IMG/VR virus record: IMGVR_UViG_3300010396_000006
Location: 1 to 64,000 of that record
From: a virus
DNA: 64,000 nt
Direction: 5' to 3' (one strand)
A program made the position numbers and the translations under genes. Positions within the stretch are counted from its first letter, which is position 1. The number at the start of each line of letters is the position of its first letter. Shown here piece after piece: positions 16,802 to 25,810 of this stretch. Below the pieces are notes generated by a model. The model was not told where the DNA came from. It ran no database searches and worked only from the letters and a program-made list of their open reading frames with translations.

Positions 16802-17678
16802 GCAAGCAACGATCGTCGAACCGGAAGTGATCAATGTCGGGGACTTCGAGCCAAAGCGAGCGCCGCACATTGTTGACTCATCAAAGTCAAAAGACACTGA
16901 TTCCCCAAACCAGTTGATCGCGATGGCGATTGATAAAGGATTGGGCGTTGATGGACTTTCGAAATTGATGGATCTCAAAAAAGACTGGGAAGATCGCGAA
17001 GCTCGCAAAGCATTCGCCCGTGACATGGCGATCGTTCAATCGAAAACGCCACGAGTTTTACGGACGAAAGAAAACAAGCAAACCAATTCATGGTATGCGC
17101 CGCTCGACGAAGTGAATTCAACCATATTGCCAGTCGCGTCCGAATATGGGTTTTCAATCTCATTCAGTGAAGGATCGGAATTCGTCGGCGAACACAAAAT
17201 CCCGATGAAGGAAAAGATGTTCCGCACGACGATGATTCTGCGCCATCGCGACGGACATCAGGAAATTCACTTCTATGATCTTCCGACCGATGAGGCGGGA
17301 TTTAAGGGAGGGGCGAACAAAACAGCCGTCCACGGGAAGGCCAGCAGCACGACGTATGCGGAGCGATATCTATTGTGCCAAGTCTTCTCGATCACGATTC
17401 AGGGGTTGGATAACGACGGCAATACGACGTCGCGAACTCTCAGCGAGACAGAGGAAAACCTGATCCGAAATCGAATGGCCGACTGCGAACGTCTCGGTAA
17501 AGTCATCAGCGAGCGGAAAATGCTGGAATATGTTGCTGAGATGCAAAAGAAGCCGGTCAATACGATCGACGAAATCGAGGTTCAATTCTTCGCTCGTGTG
17601 ATGCATTCACTGGACAACGCCTATCGTCAGGCACTTCAGGCAAATGGCTATCGGGAGGGCGGTGATCAGAAACCATGA
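16794..17678 (+). CDS. ERF-family single-strand annealing protein
   Basis: 294 residues from ATG 16794. The core has SWYAPLDEVNSTILPVASEYGFSISF (about residues 100-125), then RTTMILRHRDGHQEIHF and GKASSTTYAERYLLCQVFSI (about 180-200), the signature of the ERF recombinase family. Such proteins pair complementary single strands during phage recombination. The exonuclease gene follows with a four-base overlap, forming a two-part recombination module like lambda Bet/Exo. Confidence 0.88.
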   Translation: MTEQATIVEPEVINVGDFEPKRAPHIVDSSKSKDTDSPNQLIAMAIDKGLGVDGLSKLMDLKKDWEDREARKAFARDMAIVQSKTPRVLRTKENKQTNSWYAPLDEVNSTILPVASEYGFSISFSEGSEFVGEHKIPMKEKMFRTTMILRHRDGHQEIHFYDLPTDEAGFKGGANKTAVHGKASSTTYAERYLLCQVFSITIQGLDNDGNTTSRTLSETEENLIRNRMADCERLGKVISERKMLEYVAEMQKKPVNTIDEIEVQFFARVMHSLDNAYRQALQANGYREGGDQKP

Positions 17679-18340
17679 AGATATTCGAATTCGCCCAGAA
17701 GTCGCCGGAGTGGTGGCATATTCGCAGGGGGATTCCAACGGCGAGTCAGTTCTATCGAATCCTGACGCCAAAAAAGGGAACTCCATCAGCCTCGCAAGGT
17801 CCCTACATCGATTCGTTGATTGACGAACAACTCAATCCACAATGGTCAGTCGAAGATAGCGATTCGTATGTCAGTCCTGACATGCAAAACGGCATCAACA
17901 ACGAACCGCAGGCCCGGAATTGGTACGGTACGTTTGGTCCTGGGGAAGAAGTCAGGCAGGTCGGGTTCTGTCTGTCTGACTGCGGTCGATTCGGTTGCTC
18001 ACCGGACGGATTGGTTGGTGAAGATGGCGCATTGGAAATCAAATGCCCGTCTCAACAGGTCCACGAAAAATATCTTCGCCTCAATCGATTGCCGCCGGAA
18101 TACAAATGCCAAGTCCACGGCACATTGATTGTCACTCGGCGAAAGTGGATCGATTTTCTGAGCTATAGTCCGGTCGATGACGTCAATTGCCTGTTGATCC
18201 GAGTGTTCCCAGACGCATTTACCGAACTGCTCGAAAAAGAATTGAACAAGTTCCATCTGAAGTATCTCGCCGCATGGGCGAAGATGGGACGTCCGCTTGA
18301 CCGTCCTGTTGATCACATGGTTCCCAGTTTTGAAGCGTAA
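17675..18340 (+). CDS. YqaJ/lambda-type recombination exonuclease
   Basis: 221 residues. QKSPEWWHIRRGIPTAS at the start, GCSPDGLV (about 109) and LEIKCPS (about 121) give the Asp and E-x-K of the PD-(D/E)XK fold, and PEYKCQVHGTLIVT with the following strand completes the YqaJ pattern. It should digest one strand of duplex DNA so that the ERF protein can anneal the other. Confidence 0.88.
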   Translation: MKIFEFAQKSPEWWHIRRGIPTASQFYRILTPKKGTPSASQGPYIDSLIDEQLNPQWSVEDSDSYVSPDMQNGINNEPQARNWYGTFGPGEEVRQVGFCLSDCGRFGCSPDGLVGEDGALEIKCPSQQVHEKYLRLNRLPPEYKCQVHGTLIVTRRKWIDFLSYSPVDDVNCLLIRVFPDAFTELLEKELNKFHLKYLAAWAKMGRPLDRPVDHMVPSFEA

Positions 18341-18345
18341 ACACA

Positions 18346-18936
18346 ATGCCTCACTATTTAGGTCTCGATCCGTCGCTTTCGGCAACCGGCATTATCGTGC
18401 TGGATGAAAACGCGAAGATGATCCACAAGGACGTCTTTACGACGGTCGCGTCCGGCTCGGCAGTCCCCGCAAGGATGAATAGGTTTGAGGCGTTGGTTGT
18501 TCTAGCCAAGAAAGTCTGTGAGGAATTCGACCCGGAAATGATCTGCATTGAGGGCTACTCGTTCATGAGCAACATGCCGGGTAGCAATGATCGAATCGAG
18601 TACGGCGGAATTCTTCGATATGCGCTCAGTCGCAAATGGCCAATCATGGAAGTATCGCCGATGAGTCTGAAGAAGTGGGCGAGCGGATCTGGCAAAGGCG
18701 ACAAGACCGGGGTCATTGCGGGCATCACCAGTCTGTACGGAATGCGGTTCCAATCCAGCGACGAATACGATGCGTATGCGTTGGCTCGAATCGCGTTGCA
18801 GTTGAAGAACGGCGAGATCCCGTCCAATACTCCGCAGCGAGAAGTCATCGAAAAGCTGTGGAATCCAGCCGTTAAGAAGAAAAAACCTCCCCGTGACAAA
18901 CCAAGTCGAAAACGAAAACCAAAGGGAATCGCATGA
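18346..18936 (+). CDS. RuvC-like Holliday junction resolvase
   Basis: 196 residues. YLGLDPSLSATG at the N-terminus, MICIEGYSF near 68 and DEYDAYALA near 139 supply the acidic residues of the RuvC RNase H-like fold. The last 25 residues are very basic, which suits junction DNA binding. It overlaps the clamp gene by four bases and probably resolves recombination or replication intermediates before packaging. Confidence 0.85.
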   Translation: MPHYLGLDPSLSATGIIVLDENAKMIHKDVFTTVASGSAVPARMNRFEALVVLAKKVCEEFDPEMICIEGYSFMSNMPGSNDRIEYGGILRYALSRKWPIMEVSPMSLKKWASGSGKGDKTGVIAGITSLYGMRFQSSDEYDAYALARIALQLKNGEIPSNTPQREVIEKLWNPAVKKKKPPRDKPSRKRKPKGIA

Positions 18937-20030
18937 AGATCGATCGCGTCAAGTTCACAAATCTATTCACGTCGGTATTCTCCGGAGTTCCAGCCAGAAC
19001 ACCGAAAGATGTCCTGAAAAATATCCTTTGCTCCTGCAAAGATGGGACGATGACATTGGCCGCATCCGACAGCGAGATCCATCTGAAGAACGAGATGCCT
19101 TGCGATAGCGGCAAAGTCTTCTGTCTATTGCCGGCGGCGCGGGTGATGTCGATCCTCAAGGAATTGACCGCTGAGACAATCACATTGACCGGCGATGCAT
19201 CAAAAGTCAGGATCGTTTGCGGGTCCGCTGACTTTGAACTTGGCGGCGTTGATCCGGAGGAGTTCCCGCCAACGCCGACATTCGATGCCGATTCCTATTA
19301 CTTGTTCAACGCGGCGGCATTGAAAGAAGCGATCAAACGAACGGTATTTTCGACTGACACGGAAAGCACTCGTTACGCGCTCGGTGGCATCAGTATTGAA
19401 ATGGATGATCGAGCGACACTCGCCTCAACAGATTCTCGCCGTCTATCGCTGGCCTCTTGTGATGTCGAGAAGATCAATAGTCCACAATGGGGCAAGAGTG
19501 GATCATCTCCAGTAGTTCCAACAGCGTGCATGAAACTGATCTTGAACGCCTTGGATCAGACCGATTGTTTCGTGGCTCATAACAATCAGACGGTCTCATT
19601 CAAGATCGGCACGATTTTCATTTCCTCGCAGACGATTCAAGGCCGGTTCCCGGATTATCGAAGAGTGGTTCCCGCGAACATGGATTTCAAACGCACGTTC
19701 GAAGTTTCGGCTGCTCCGTTTTCAAGCCTGATTCGTCAGGTCCGAGTCATGGAAGAGGGCGAATCGAAAGTGATTCAACTGACGTTTGAAAGCGGAAGCC
19801 TGAAAGCGACCAGTAATCCAAATGACATTGGCAGCGCACGCGCCGAGATGCCAATCCCATTGGAAGGCGAACCGATGGTCATCAAACTCAATGGTCAGTA
19901 TCTGGGCGAGTATCTGAAAGTGTTGGACTCGACAAGTTTGGTGCAGGTGTGCTTGATCTCAGACGCTGATCGGCTGACATTCAAAGTCGACAATTACATT
20001 CATGTGTTGATGCCGACAGCCAAGGATTGA
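18933..20030 (+). CDS. dnaN: DNA polymerase III beta subunit-like sliding clamp
   Basis: 365 residues, the normal length for a bacterial beta clamp. Conserved stretches include TLAASDSEIHLKNEM, a VDPEEFPPTP loop, TRYALGGISIEM (about residue 148), ASTDSRRLSLA, GRFPDYRRVVP (about 238) and the final VLMP. The clamp tethers polymerases to DNA. A full-length phage copy without a polymerase gene nearby suggests that it either recruits the host polymerase or serves other proteins; a QxSLF clamp-binding-like motif occurs in the product of the 22652 gene. Confidence 0.95.
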   Translation: MKIDRVKFTNLFTSVFSGVPARTPKDVLKNILCSCKDGTMTLAASDSEIHLKNEMPCDSGKVFCLLPAARVMSILKELTAETITLTGDASKVRIVCGSADFELGGVDPEEFPPTPTFDADSYYLFNAAALKEAIKRTVFSTDTESTRYALGGISIEMDDRATLASTDSRRLSLASCDVEKINSPQWGKSGSSPVVPTACMKLILNALDQTDCFVAHNNQTVSFKIGTIFISSQTIQGRFPDYRRVVPANMDFKRTFEVSAAPFSSLIRQVRVMEEGESKVIQLTFESGSLKATSNPNDIGSARAEMPIPLEGEPMVIKLNGQYLGEYLKVLDSTSLVQVCLISDADRLTFKVDNYIHVLMPTAKD

Positions 20031-20055
20031 CAAATCATACAGATTTTCGTTAGAA
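20027..20055 (+). promoter_or_regulatory. Promoter with operator in the spacer
   Basis: TTGACA (20027-20032), 17 bases, TTAGAA (20050-20055). The palindrome AATCATACAGATT (20033-20045) fills the spacer, where a bound protein would block RNA polymerase. This supports a repressor rather than an activator. Confidence 0.65.
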
Positions 20056-20063
20056 GCGTTGTC

Positions 20064-20090
20064 GAATCGTGACACAGTAACACACGACTC
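20064..20090 (+). promoter_or_regulatory. CAGUAAC-loop leader hairpin 3
   Basis: GAATCGTG (20064-20071) pairs with CACGACTC (20083-20090), with one A.C mismatch. The 11-base loop is ACACAGTAACA. Its last three bases are shared with the next structure (20088-20230), so the two may compete. Confidence 0.65.
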
Positions 20091-20230
20091 GAAGTCTTTC
20101 GTTCCGCTCCGGTCCTGAGCGGGAGTTACTGCCTGTTAAGGATGGCATCCGTCAGCGTCTCTTAATTGCGCGCTGATGCATGTATTTTCTCACATCCATT
20201 CGGGGTCGGATCGGAACGAAGGACTTCGAG
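20088..20230 (+). ncRNA. Structured leader RNA of the helicase operon
   Basis: Bases 20088-20106 pair with 20212-20230 over 19 positions, with one U.G pair. Inside, CAGCG (20154-20158) pairs with CGCTG (20171-20175), and TGCC and GGCA form a short hairpin. The AAAGGGA ribosome binding site lies just after the closing stem, 13 bases before the ATG at 20244. The element could control translation of the helicase gene or be released as a small RNA. No known riboswitch class is recognised. Confidence 0.55.
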
Positions 20231-20243
20231 CAAAGGGAAATTG

Positions 20244-21629
20244 ATGGCGAGCGATTACAAGAACTTTCTGAAACGCAAAAGCCAGATCTCAGGGAATCGC
20301 GGTTTCAAACCCACGTTCATTCCCGATTGGCTATTTGATTTTCAGAAGTTCGTTGTTGATTGGTCGATCATCCGCGGGCGAACCGCAATGTATGCCGACT
20401 GCGGACTCGGCAAAGGTCCCATGCAATTAGTCTGGTGCCAGAATTGCATTGAGCATACGAACAAGCCAGCGATGATCGTGACGCCGCTCGGCGTTTCCCA
20501 GCAATTGATGGATGAAGCGGAGAAGTTCGGCATTGATGCCGAGCGCAGCAAGACAGGCCGAATCACCGGTCAAAAGAGAGTTGTCGTCACGAACTACGAA
20601 TCGCTTCACAACTTCGACCCCAGCGATTTCGACGCGGTCTCATTGGATGAAGGGCAAGCGATCAAATCGTTTGAAGGAAAGCGAAGAAAAAGTACGACGC
20701 GATTCCTGTCAAAGATTCCCTATCGTAATCTGGCGACGGCAACAGCGGCTCCGAATGATTTCATCGAATTGGGGACCGCTTCCGAAGCTCTTGGAGAGAT
20801 GACGCAATCGGACATGCTCGGGATGTTCTTTGTGGCCAGCGACAAGAAGCGTCATTCGCTTTTCAAGGAAGGCGACTTCTGGAACCGAGCCAAGTATTTC
20901 TTCAAGCCTCATTCCGAGGTCCCATTCTGGCGATGGGTCTGTACCTGGGCGAGAATCTTTCGCAAGCCGTCAGATCTTGGCGACTTTGATGATGAAAAAT
21001 TCATTCTGCCGAAACTGATCACGCGGCAACACATTGTTGGAAGCGAGTTCATCTTTCCTGGCGAATTGTTCCCTCGCATTGCGTCGACATTGGCGGAACA
21101 GCGAGTCGAGCGCAAGCGAACGATGAAAGATCGCTGCGAAAAGGTGGCCGAACTGGTCAATCATGATCAACCGTCAGTCTGCTGGTGTCAGTACAATACC
21201 GAAGGGGACTATCTGGAAAAGATCATTCCCGAATCGGTTCAAGTTGCGGGGCGAAACTCGGATGACGAAAAAGAGGAGGCATTCAAGGCGTTCGCGTCCG
21301 GTCAGATCAAGAAGCTCGTCATCAAGCCGAAAATCGGCGCTCTCGGGCTGAACTGGCAACATTGCGGCCATCAAGTTTTCTTTCCTTCGCATTCCTACGA
21401 GCAAACCTATCAAGCAATTCGTCGATCATTGCGTTTCGGTCGAATTGGCGACGTCACGATGGATATCGTCTCAACCGAGGGTGAAGCGGGAGTGATGGAC
21501 AATCTCCAAAAGAAGCAAAAGAAAGCCGATGAAATGTTCTCGGCGTTGGTGCATTACATGCACGACTCCCTTTCAGTCAAAGTGGCTGATCGTCATACCA
21601 AAAAAGTCCGCCTGCCTTCATGGATCTAA
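20244..21629 (+). CDS. SF2 helicase with altered Walker A motif
   Basis: 461 residues from ATG 20244, preceded by AAAGGGA; the longer frame to 20166 lies within the structured leader. Motif I is DCGLGKGP (about residue 53), where the usual GKT or GKS is GKG, so the Mg-binding hydroxyl is missing. DAVSLDEGQAIKSF (about 132) is motif II, ATATAAPND motif III, and LGLNWQHCGHQVFF with YQAIRRSLRFGRIGDV (about 385) motifs V and VI. The fold is that of phage SNF2-like helicases. The methyltransferase gene follows 12 bases later. ATP use may be weakened. Confidence 0.85.
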   Translation: MASDYKNFLKRKSQISGNRGFKPTFIPDWLFDFQKFVVDWSIIRGRTAMYADCGLGKGPMQLVWCQNCIEHTNKPAMIVTPLGVSQQLMDEAEKFGIDAERSKTGRITGQKRVVVTNYESLHNFDPSDFDAVSLDEGQAIKSFEGKRRKSTTRFLSKIPYRNLATATAAPNDFIELGTASEALGEMTQSDMLGMFFVASDKKRHSLFKEGDFWNRAKYFFKPHSEVPFWRWVCTWARIFRKPSDLGDFDDEKFILPKLITRQHIVGSEFIFPGELFPRIASTLAEQRVERKRTMKDRCEKVAELVNHDQPSVCWCQYNTEGDYLEKIIPESVQVAGRNSDDEKEEAFKAFASGQIKKLVIKPKIGALGLNWQHCGHQVFFPSHSYEQTYQAIRRSLRFGRIGDVTMDIVSTEGEAGVMDNLQKKQKKADEMFSALVHYMHDSLSVKVADRHTKKVRLPSWI

Positions 21630-21641
21630 GGGTAATTCTGA

Positions 21642-22628
21642 ATGAGCATCATTGATCAAACGATCGAAGAAAAATATGCGATCTACAACACAGACTGCAT
21701 GGAAGTGTTGCCGACAATCGCCGATGACTCGATTGGATTTTCGGTCTATTCTCCTCCGTTCCCGGAAACCTATGCATACTCAAACGATCCCCGCGACCTG
21801 TCGAACTGCACAACCTACGAGGAGGGGATTGAACATTACGGTCATGTGGTGAAAGAGATCGGCCGAGTCATGAAGCCGGGCAGACTGACGGCTGTTCATT
21901 GCATGGATCTGAAGAAAGGGAGTGTCTATCAACGTGACTTCCCCGGTGACATTATTCGATCGCATGAACAACACGGATTCGGATTCATCTGCCGTGTCTG
22001 TATCTGGAAAGATCCTTGGCTGATCGCTCGTCGAACTCGAATGAAATCGCTCCGTCACAAAAATATTTGTGAAGATTCCAGCACGGTAAGAATTGGTCCG
22101 GCGGATTATGTTCTCGTTTTCAAAAAGAGCGGAGAGAATAAGGAGAAGATTCGTCACCCTGAAGGACTGAAATCATATGCCGGATCGACACCGATTCCCG
22201 AAGATCTCTTGAAGCGGTTCAGAACTTACAAAGGCGATCAGAAAAAGAATCTTCTATCGCATTGGATCTGGCGACGGTATGCGTCTCCAGTTTGGATGGA
22301 CATTCGCAGCGGACGCCTCTTGCCGTTTCAAGACTCCAAGGAAGTCGACGAAGAGAAGCATGTTTGCACTCTTCAGCTTGATGTCATTGAGCGATTGTTG
22401 ACGTTGTGGTCCAACCCCGAGGACATCGTTCTCAGTCCATTTTCCGGGATTGGATCAGAACCATTCATGGCAGTCAGGATGGGACGCCGGGCTATCGGGA
22501 CAGAATTGAAGACGTCGTACTACCGGCAGAGCTTGAAGAATATGAAAGCGGCATTGTTGCCGGTGGAAGAACAAGAATCGTTGTTCTGTCTTGTCAGCGA
22601 CGATGAGGAAGTGGACGAAGACGAATAA
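21642..22628 (+). CDS. DNA methyltransferase (N4-cytosine/N6-adenine type)
   Basis: 328 residues. Motif IV is YSPPFPETY (about residue 35), and the SAM-binding motif near the C-terminus is LSPFSGIGSEPFMAVRMGRRAIGTEL (about 265), the beta-class order. Between are KPGRLTAVHCMD and PADYVLVFKKSG. It should transfer a methyl group to A-N6 or C-N4; the target site cannot be read from sequence. With no restriction enzyme nearby, it probably marks phage DNA against host restriction. Confidence 0.88.
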   Translation: MSIIDQTIEEKYAIYNTDCMEVLPTIADDSIGFSVYSPPFPETYAYSNDPRDLSNCTTYEEGIEHYGHVVKEIGRVMKPGRLTAVHCMDLKKGSVYQRDFPGDIIRSHEQHGFGFICRVCIWKDPWLIARRTRMKSLRHKNICEDSSTVRIGPADYVLVFKKSGENKEKIRHPEGLKSYAGSTPIPEDLLKRFRTYKGDQKKNLLSHWIWRRYASPVWMDIRSGRLLPFQDSKEVDEEKHVCTLQLDVIERLLTLWSNPEDIVLSPFSGIGSEPFMAVRMGRRAIGTELKTSYYRQSLKNMKAALLPVEEQESLFCLVSDDEEVDEDE

Positions 22629-22651
22629 CCCATTAAAAAAAGGTAAATGGA

Positions 22652-23929
22652 ATGACGAAACCAAAGGCCGCTGTCGCGAAGAAACCCGCACCGAAAAAAG
22701 TGGTCAAGAAGACCGCTGTCAAGAAATCGGCTCCGGCCAAGAAATCCGCACCGTCGAAAAAGGCGATTGCCGACAAGACCAAGGCGGCAACCGGCCACAA
22801 TCTCAACGGCAAAGCGGTGAAGGAATCGCGGGACGATCTCGCCGGATTGATGAAAGCGTTCGATAACCACGGCGTTTCGATCGTGGAAGAACAGTGGCGG
22901 AAGTTCAGCGATGAGGAAAAACGTCTCGGGACGAAGTGGGCGAACGATATGCGGATCGGTGCGCAACGTCCGGTTCCCGAGTTCTTGCGGAAGTATGCGA
23001 CCAAGGAAACGCTCGCCAAGTCGGATGAATATCTCGCTGATCAGGCCGAACAGAGAAAAGTGAGGATGGCCTGTCGATTCGGAAAACCAAGCCCGACAAA
23101 GCCGGGCGACGGTGACGATGGCGAACCGAAGATCAAGATGACCGCGCTCATTCCATTGGATGATATCGGACCTGGGACGGCCGAAGAATTGTTTGGGGCA
23201 ATGCGGTGCAAGGTCGAGTTCACTCTCCGCGGTCAAGATATCTTCGATGGCAAGGAACTTCCGGGGACCGAATCGGTTCTGTCATGCGTGTCTGACATCA
23301 AAGGCTATGGCCGCAAGATGCGAGAGTGGCAGGTGTCGTTCATGGTTAGTCAGACAATTCTTTCGATCGAGGATGCCTTTGATCGATTCTGGAATAATCG
23401 TGGATCTCTCCGCGTGACGACGATGGAGCCACTGAAACATGAGGAACAGGTCGAAGCCGTGAAATCGAACGTCCCCGAAAAACCGGCAGATCCGAAACAG
23501 CCGTCGCTATTCAATCCTGAAGGGGACGAACGGAAGCCGAAAAAGGGTGGCGTGATCTATCGCCAGAAGTTCGACGCGAAAACGAAAGAATTCTCCGACC
23601 CTGAAGAATTCAATGTTCCGATGCCGATCAGTGGTGATAAACATGCTTGCATCGTCAGTGTCGGCGAAGGCCCGAACGGGCAATTCTATGCGACGTCACG
23701 AATCGACTTCATCGATGAAGACGGCGATACGGACGAATTTGATGAGGGCAATCCTCATTTTAAGGGTGACGGCAGCCAGACAATTCGGGCGGCGGTGGAA
23801 AAGAGCCTCGGAACATTGATTACCAAAATGGAGAAAGAGCATCCGGCGCTGAAACTCTTGGACGATCTCAGGAACGAATATAAACGAGTTTCGGATGGCG
23901 GCGAACCAGTCCCAATGCCGGATGCTTGA
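22652..23929 (+). CDS. Histone H1-like tail protein with possible clamp-binding motif
   Basis: 425 residues. The first 45 residues are Lys/Ala/Pro repeats (AKKPAPKKVVKK type) like bacterial histone H1-like tails, which bind DNA without sequence preference. The following domains are mixed alpha/beta. KQPSLFNPEG near residue 285 fits QxSLF, the core of the peptide by which proteins hold the beta clamp. A DNA-bound factor recruited by the phage clamp is inferred. The enzymatic role, if any, is unknown. Confidence 0.65.
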   Translation: MTKPKAAVAKKPAPKKVVKKTAVKKSAPAKKSAPSKKAIADKTKAATGHNLNGKAVKESRDDLAGLMKAFDNHGVSIVEEQWRKFSDEEKRLGTKWANDMRIGAQRPVPEFLRKYATKETLAKSDEYLADQAEQRKVRMACRFGKPSPTKPGDGDDGEPKIKMTALIPLDDIGPGTAEELFGAMRCKVEFTLRGQDIFDGKELPGTESVLSCVSDIKGYGRKMREWQVSFMVSQTILSIEDAFDRFWNNRGSLRVTTMEPLKHEEQVEAVKSNVPEKPADPKQPSLFNPEGDERKPKKGGVIYRQKFDAKTKEFSDPEEFNVPMPISGDKHACIVSVGEGPNGQFYATSRIDFIDEDGDTDEFDEGNPHFKGDGSQTIRAAVEKSLGTLITKMEKEHPALKLLDDLRNEYKRVSDGGEPVPMPDA

Positions 23930-23934
23930 ACCAA

Positions 23935-23968
23935 TTGACCGTTTCCATCGTCTCACAATCTACTGATC
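23935..23968 (+). promoter_or_regulatory. Promoter with imperfect operator
   Basis: TTGACC (23935-23940), 18 bases, TCTACT (23959-23964). AATCTACTGATC (23957-23968) overlaps the -10 box and differs from the common palindrome by a shorter spacer and one end base. It may be a weak version. Confidence 0.4.
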
Positions 23969-23993
23969 AAAATCCAATTCTGGAGAATCAATC

Positions 23994-25607
23994 ATGAACC
24001 AAGTGTTACAGACTGACACTGACCGAGAATACGATGAGTTCTTGGAAAGGCTTCAGCATCGATTCATCGAACGAACAAGATCGGGCCAAGAACCGATGTT
24101 TGAAACTAGCGTCGAAGATCTGTTCTTGATCTATCTGAACGCAATCCCGGAAGACTATCGGCAGTATCACAACTGTCATTGTTGCCGACGATTCATCAAC
24201 AAATTCGGCGGACTGGTGACGATCGATGAAACTGGCGAAACACGGTCCGCGTTCTGGTCGGCTGATGATGCGCCCGACGAATTGGAAAACGCGATCGCGG
24301 CGGTGATCAAAGCCGTTGAGCGATCAAGGGTGACAAGCGTTTTCATTTGTTCCGAGGAAATCTATGGAACGCCAGTAACAGAGAAATGGCATCATCTGTC
24401 GCTGTCGGCTCCAAAATCGATCGTCTTTAAGAATGCCATCCAATCAGCGTTTCAGGCATCGGCCGAGAAGTCGGAAGACTTCAAGAATGTCAGTTCTGCC
24501 TTGGCTGATTTCCCACAAGCCGCGATTGAACAAGCCGTGAAGCTTTTGAAGACCGAGGCCCTGTATCGAAGTGAAAAGATTCTCGGTCAAGCGGAATGGC
24601 TGTTGAATCTCAAAATCACGACTGAAAATCTAAAGGGCCAGCAAAAGCAGAACATCGTGTGGCGAGCGATCTCGACGGCTCCTGCTGGTTTCTGTCATCC
24701 AAGATCGTCTGTGATCGGTTCGCTTCTGTTCGACATCGCCAGCGGAGTTGCTGCCGAGTATGGATTCGACGAAGTGGCTCGGCGGTTCGCGGCGAAGATG
24801 CATCCGCTCCAATATCAACGTCCGACAGCCGCACCAAAAGAAGGAACGATTGCCGAAGCCGAAAAGATCATGGCAAAACTGAAAGCTGAAGGATCGTTGC
24901 AACGTCGCTTCTGTCGACTCGACGAAGTGAAATCGTTGTGGCGTCCATCGGAACCTAGAGTTGAAAAGGAAGCCTCGGGAGGAGTATTCGGCCATCTGAA
25001 GTCAAAGCAGTCTGGTTCCGATGTTGCCGACATCCAGACGCCGGCATCGAAAATGACGTGGCAGAAATTCCGCAGCACGGTTCTCTCGAACTGCCAACAG
25101 ATCGAATTGTATATTCCATCATCACGGGGCAACTACGGCTGCCTTGTGACGGCAGTCAATCCAGATTCGCCGCCAATTCTGCAATGGGACACGCCAGACG
25201 ATCGCAATCCGGTCTCATGGTATCTGTGGGGCGGCGGTTCATCCCCTTCACAGTTCGGATTGAATATTGGCGGGTTCCATAAGGTATCAGCGATCTGCCT
25301 CGGCCCGTCGCAATGGCGAGATGAATCCGATTGTCAGCATCAGGGCGAACGACTGTTGCTGTTGTTGGATGGCGCAAAAGAGAGTCGTAACGCCGGAATC
25401 GCATTGTTCCCAGAAATTCTGCGAACAGAGTTCCACGGGATTCGAGCGGTGATTGAGGCTCATTCGAAAACCGCAAAGATCGAGGGAATGGAAGATCCTC
25501 ATGCATGCGGTTTGATCCTGGCAAAAGGCGATCAGGAATGGTCCGCTCGGATTCGAGCTACGACGAACGGCCTGAAATCAGAATATTGTCTCGATCGATG
25601 GGACTGA
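23994..25607 (+). CDS. Large unknown phage protein
   Basis: 537 residues. Residues about 55-70 carry HNCHCCRRFINKFG, a small Cys/His cluster. The middle is helical, followed by a basic loop and a C-terminal beta-rich region with WYLWGGGSSPSQFGL. GGAGAATC precedes the start. Proteins of similar shape occur in other large phages without a known role. No catalytic motif is recognised. Confidence 0.65.
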   Translation: MNQVLQTDTDREYDEFLERLQHRFIERTRSGQEPMFETSVEDLFLIYLNAIPEDYRQYHNCHCCRRFINKFGGLVTIDETGETRSAFWSADDAPDELENAIAAVIKAVERSRVTSVFICSEEIYGTPVTEKWHHLSLSAPKSIVFKNAIQSAFQASAEKSEDFKNVSSALADFPQAAIEQAVKLLKTEALYRSEKILGQAEWLLNLKITTENLKGQQKQNIVWRAISTAPAGFCHPRSSVIGSLLFDIASGVAAEYGFDEVARRFAAKMHPLQYQRPTAAPKEGTIAEAEKIMAKLKAEGSLQRRFCRLDEVKSLWRPSEPRVEKEASGGVFGHLKSKQSGSDVADIQTPASKMTWQKFRSTVLSNCQQIELYIPSSRGNYGCLVTAVNPDSPPILQWDTPDDRNPVSWYLWGGGSSPSQFGLNIGGFHKVSAICLGPSQWRDESDCQHQGERLLLLLDGAKESRNAGIALFPEILRTEFHGIRAVIEAHSKTAKIEGMEDPHACGLILAKGDQEWSARIRATTNGLKSEYCLDRWD

Positions 25608-25613
25608 TCTTCG

Positions 25614-25677
25614 CTCGATCGGTCATGGAAATCCGAGAGCTTGTTGCTTGAGGATTCGAACTTCTTGGCCGATCGAG
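25614..25677 (+). repeat. Inverted repeat upstream of the large terminator
   Basis: CTCGATCGGTCA (25614-25625) pairs with TGGCCGATCGAG (25666-25677) over 12 positions with one U.G. It starts seven bases after the previous stop and, with the hairpin at 25689, folds nearly the whole gap. Confidence 0.5.
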
Positions 25678-25688
25678 TGATTATGATT

Positions 25689-25763
25689 GCCCGGTCTGTT
25701 GTGAAAATTACGAACCGCCAGACGGTCGGGATTTTGAACCGCACAACGGGCCGGGCATTTTTA
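25689..25763 (+). terminator. Large factor-independent terminator
   Basis: Bases 25689-25703 pair with 25742-25756 (15 positions, two U.G). Inside are AAAAT/ATTTT and ACCG/CGGT helices with a CCAGA loop. ATTTTTA follows directly. It ends the operon that starts at 20244. Confidence 0.7.
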
Positions 25764-25810
25764 TAATCAGGAAACTGACTGATTACCGACTTTGAGGATT
25801 GAGGGTAATT

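Noticed and set aside
20125-20131. GTTACTG as a specific partner of all CAGUAAC loops
   Set aside because: A seven-base match is expected by chance several times in 64 kb (another occurs near 8817), so a trans role is not claimed.
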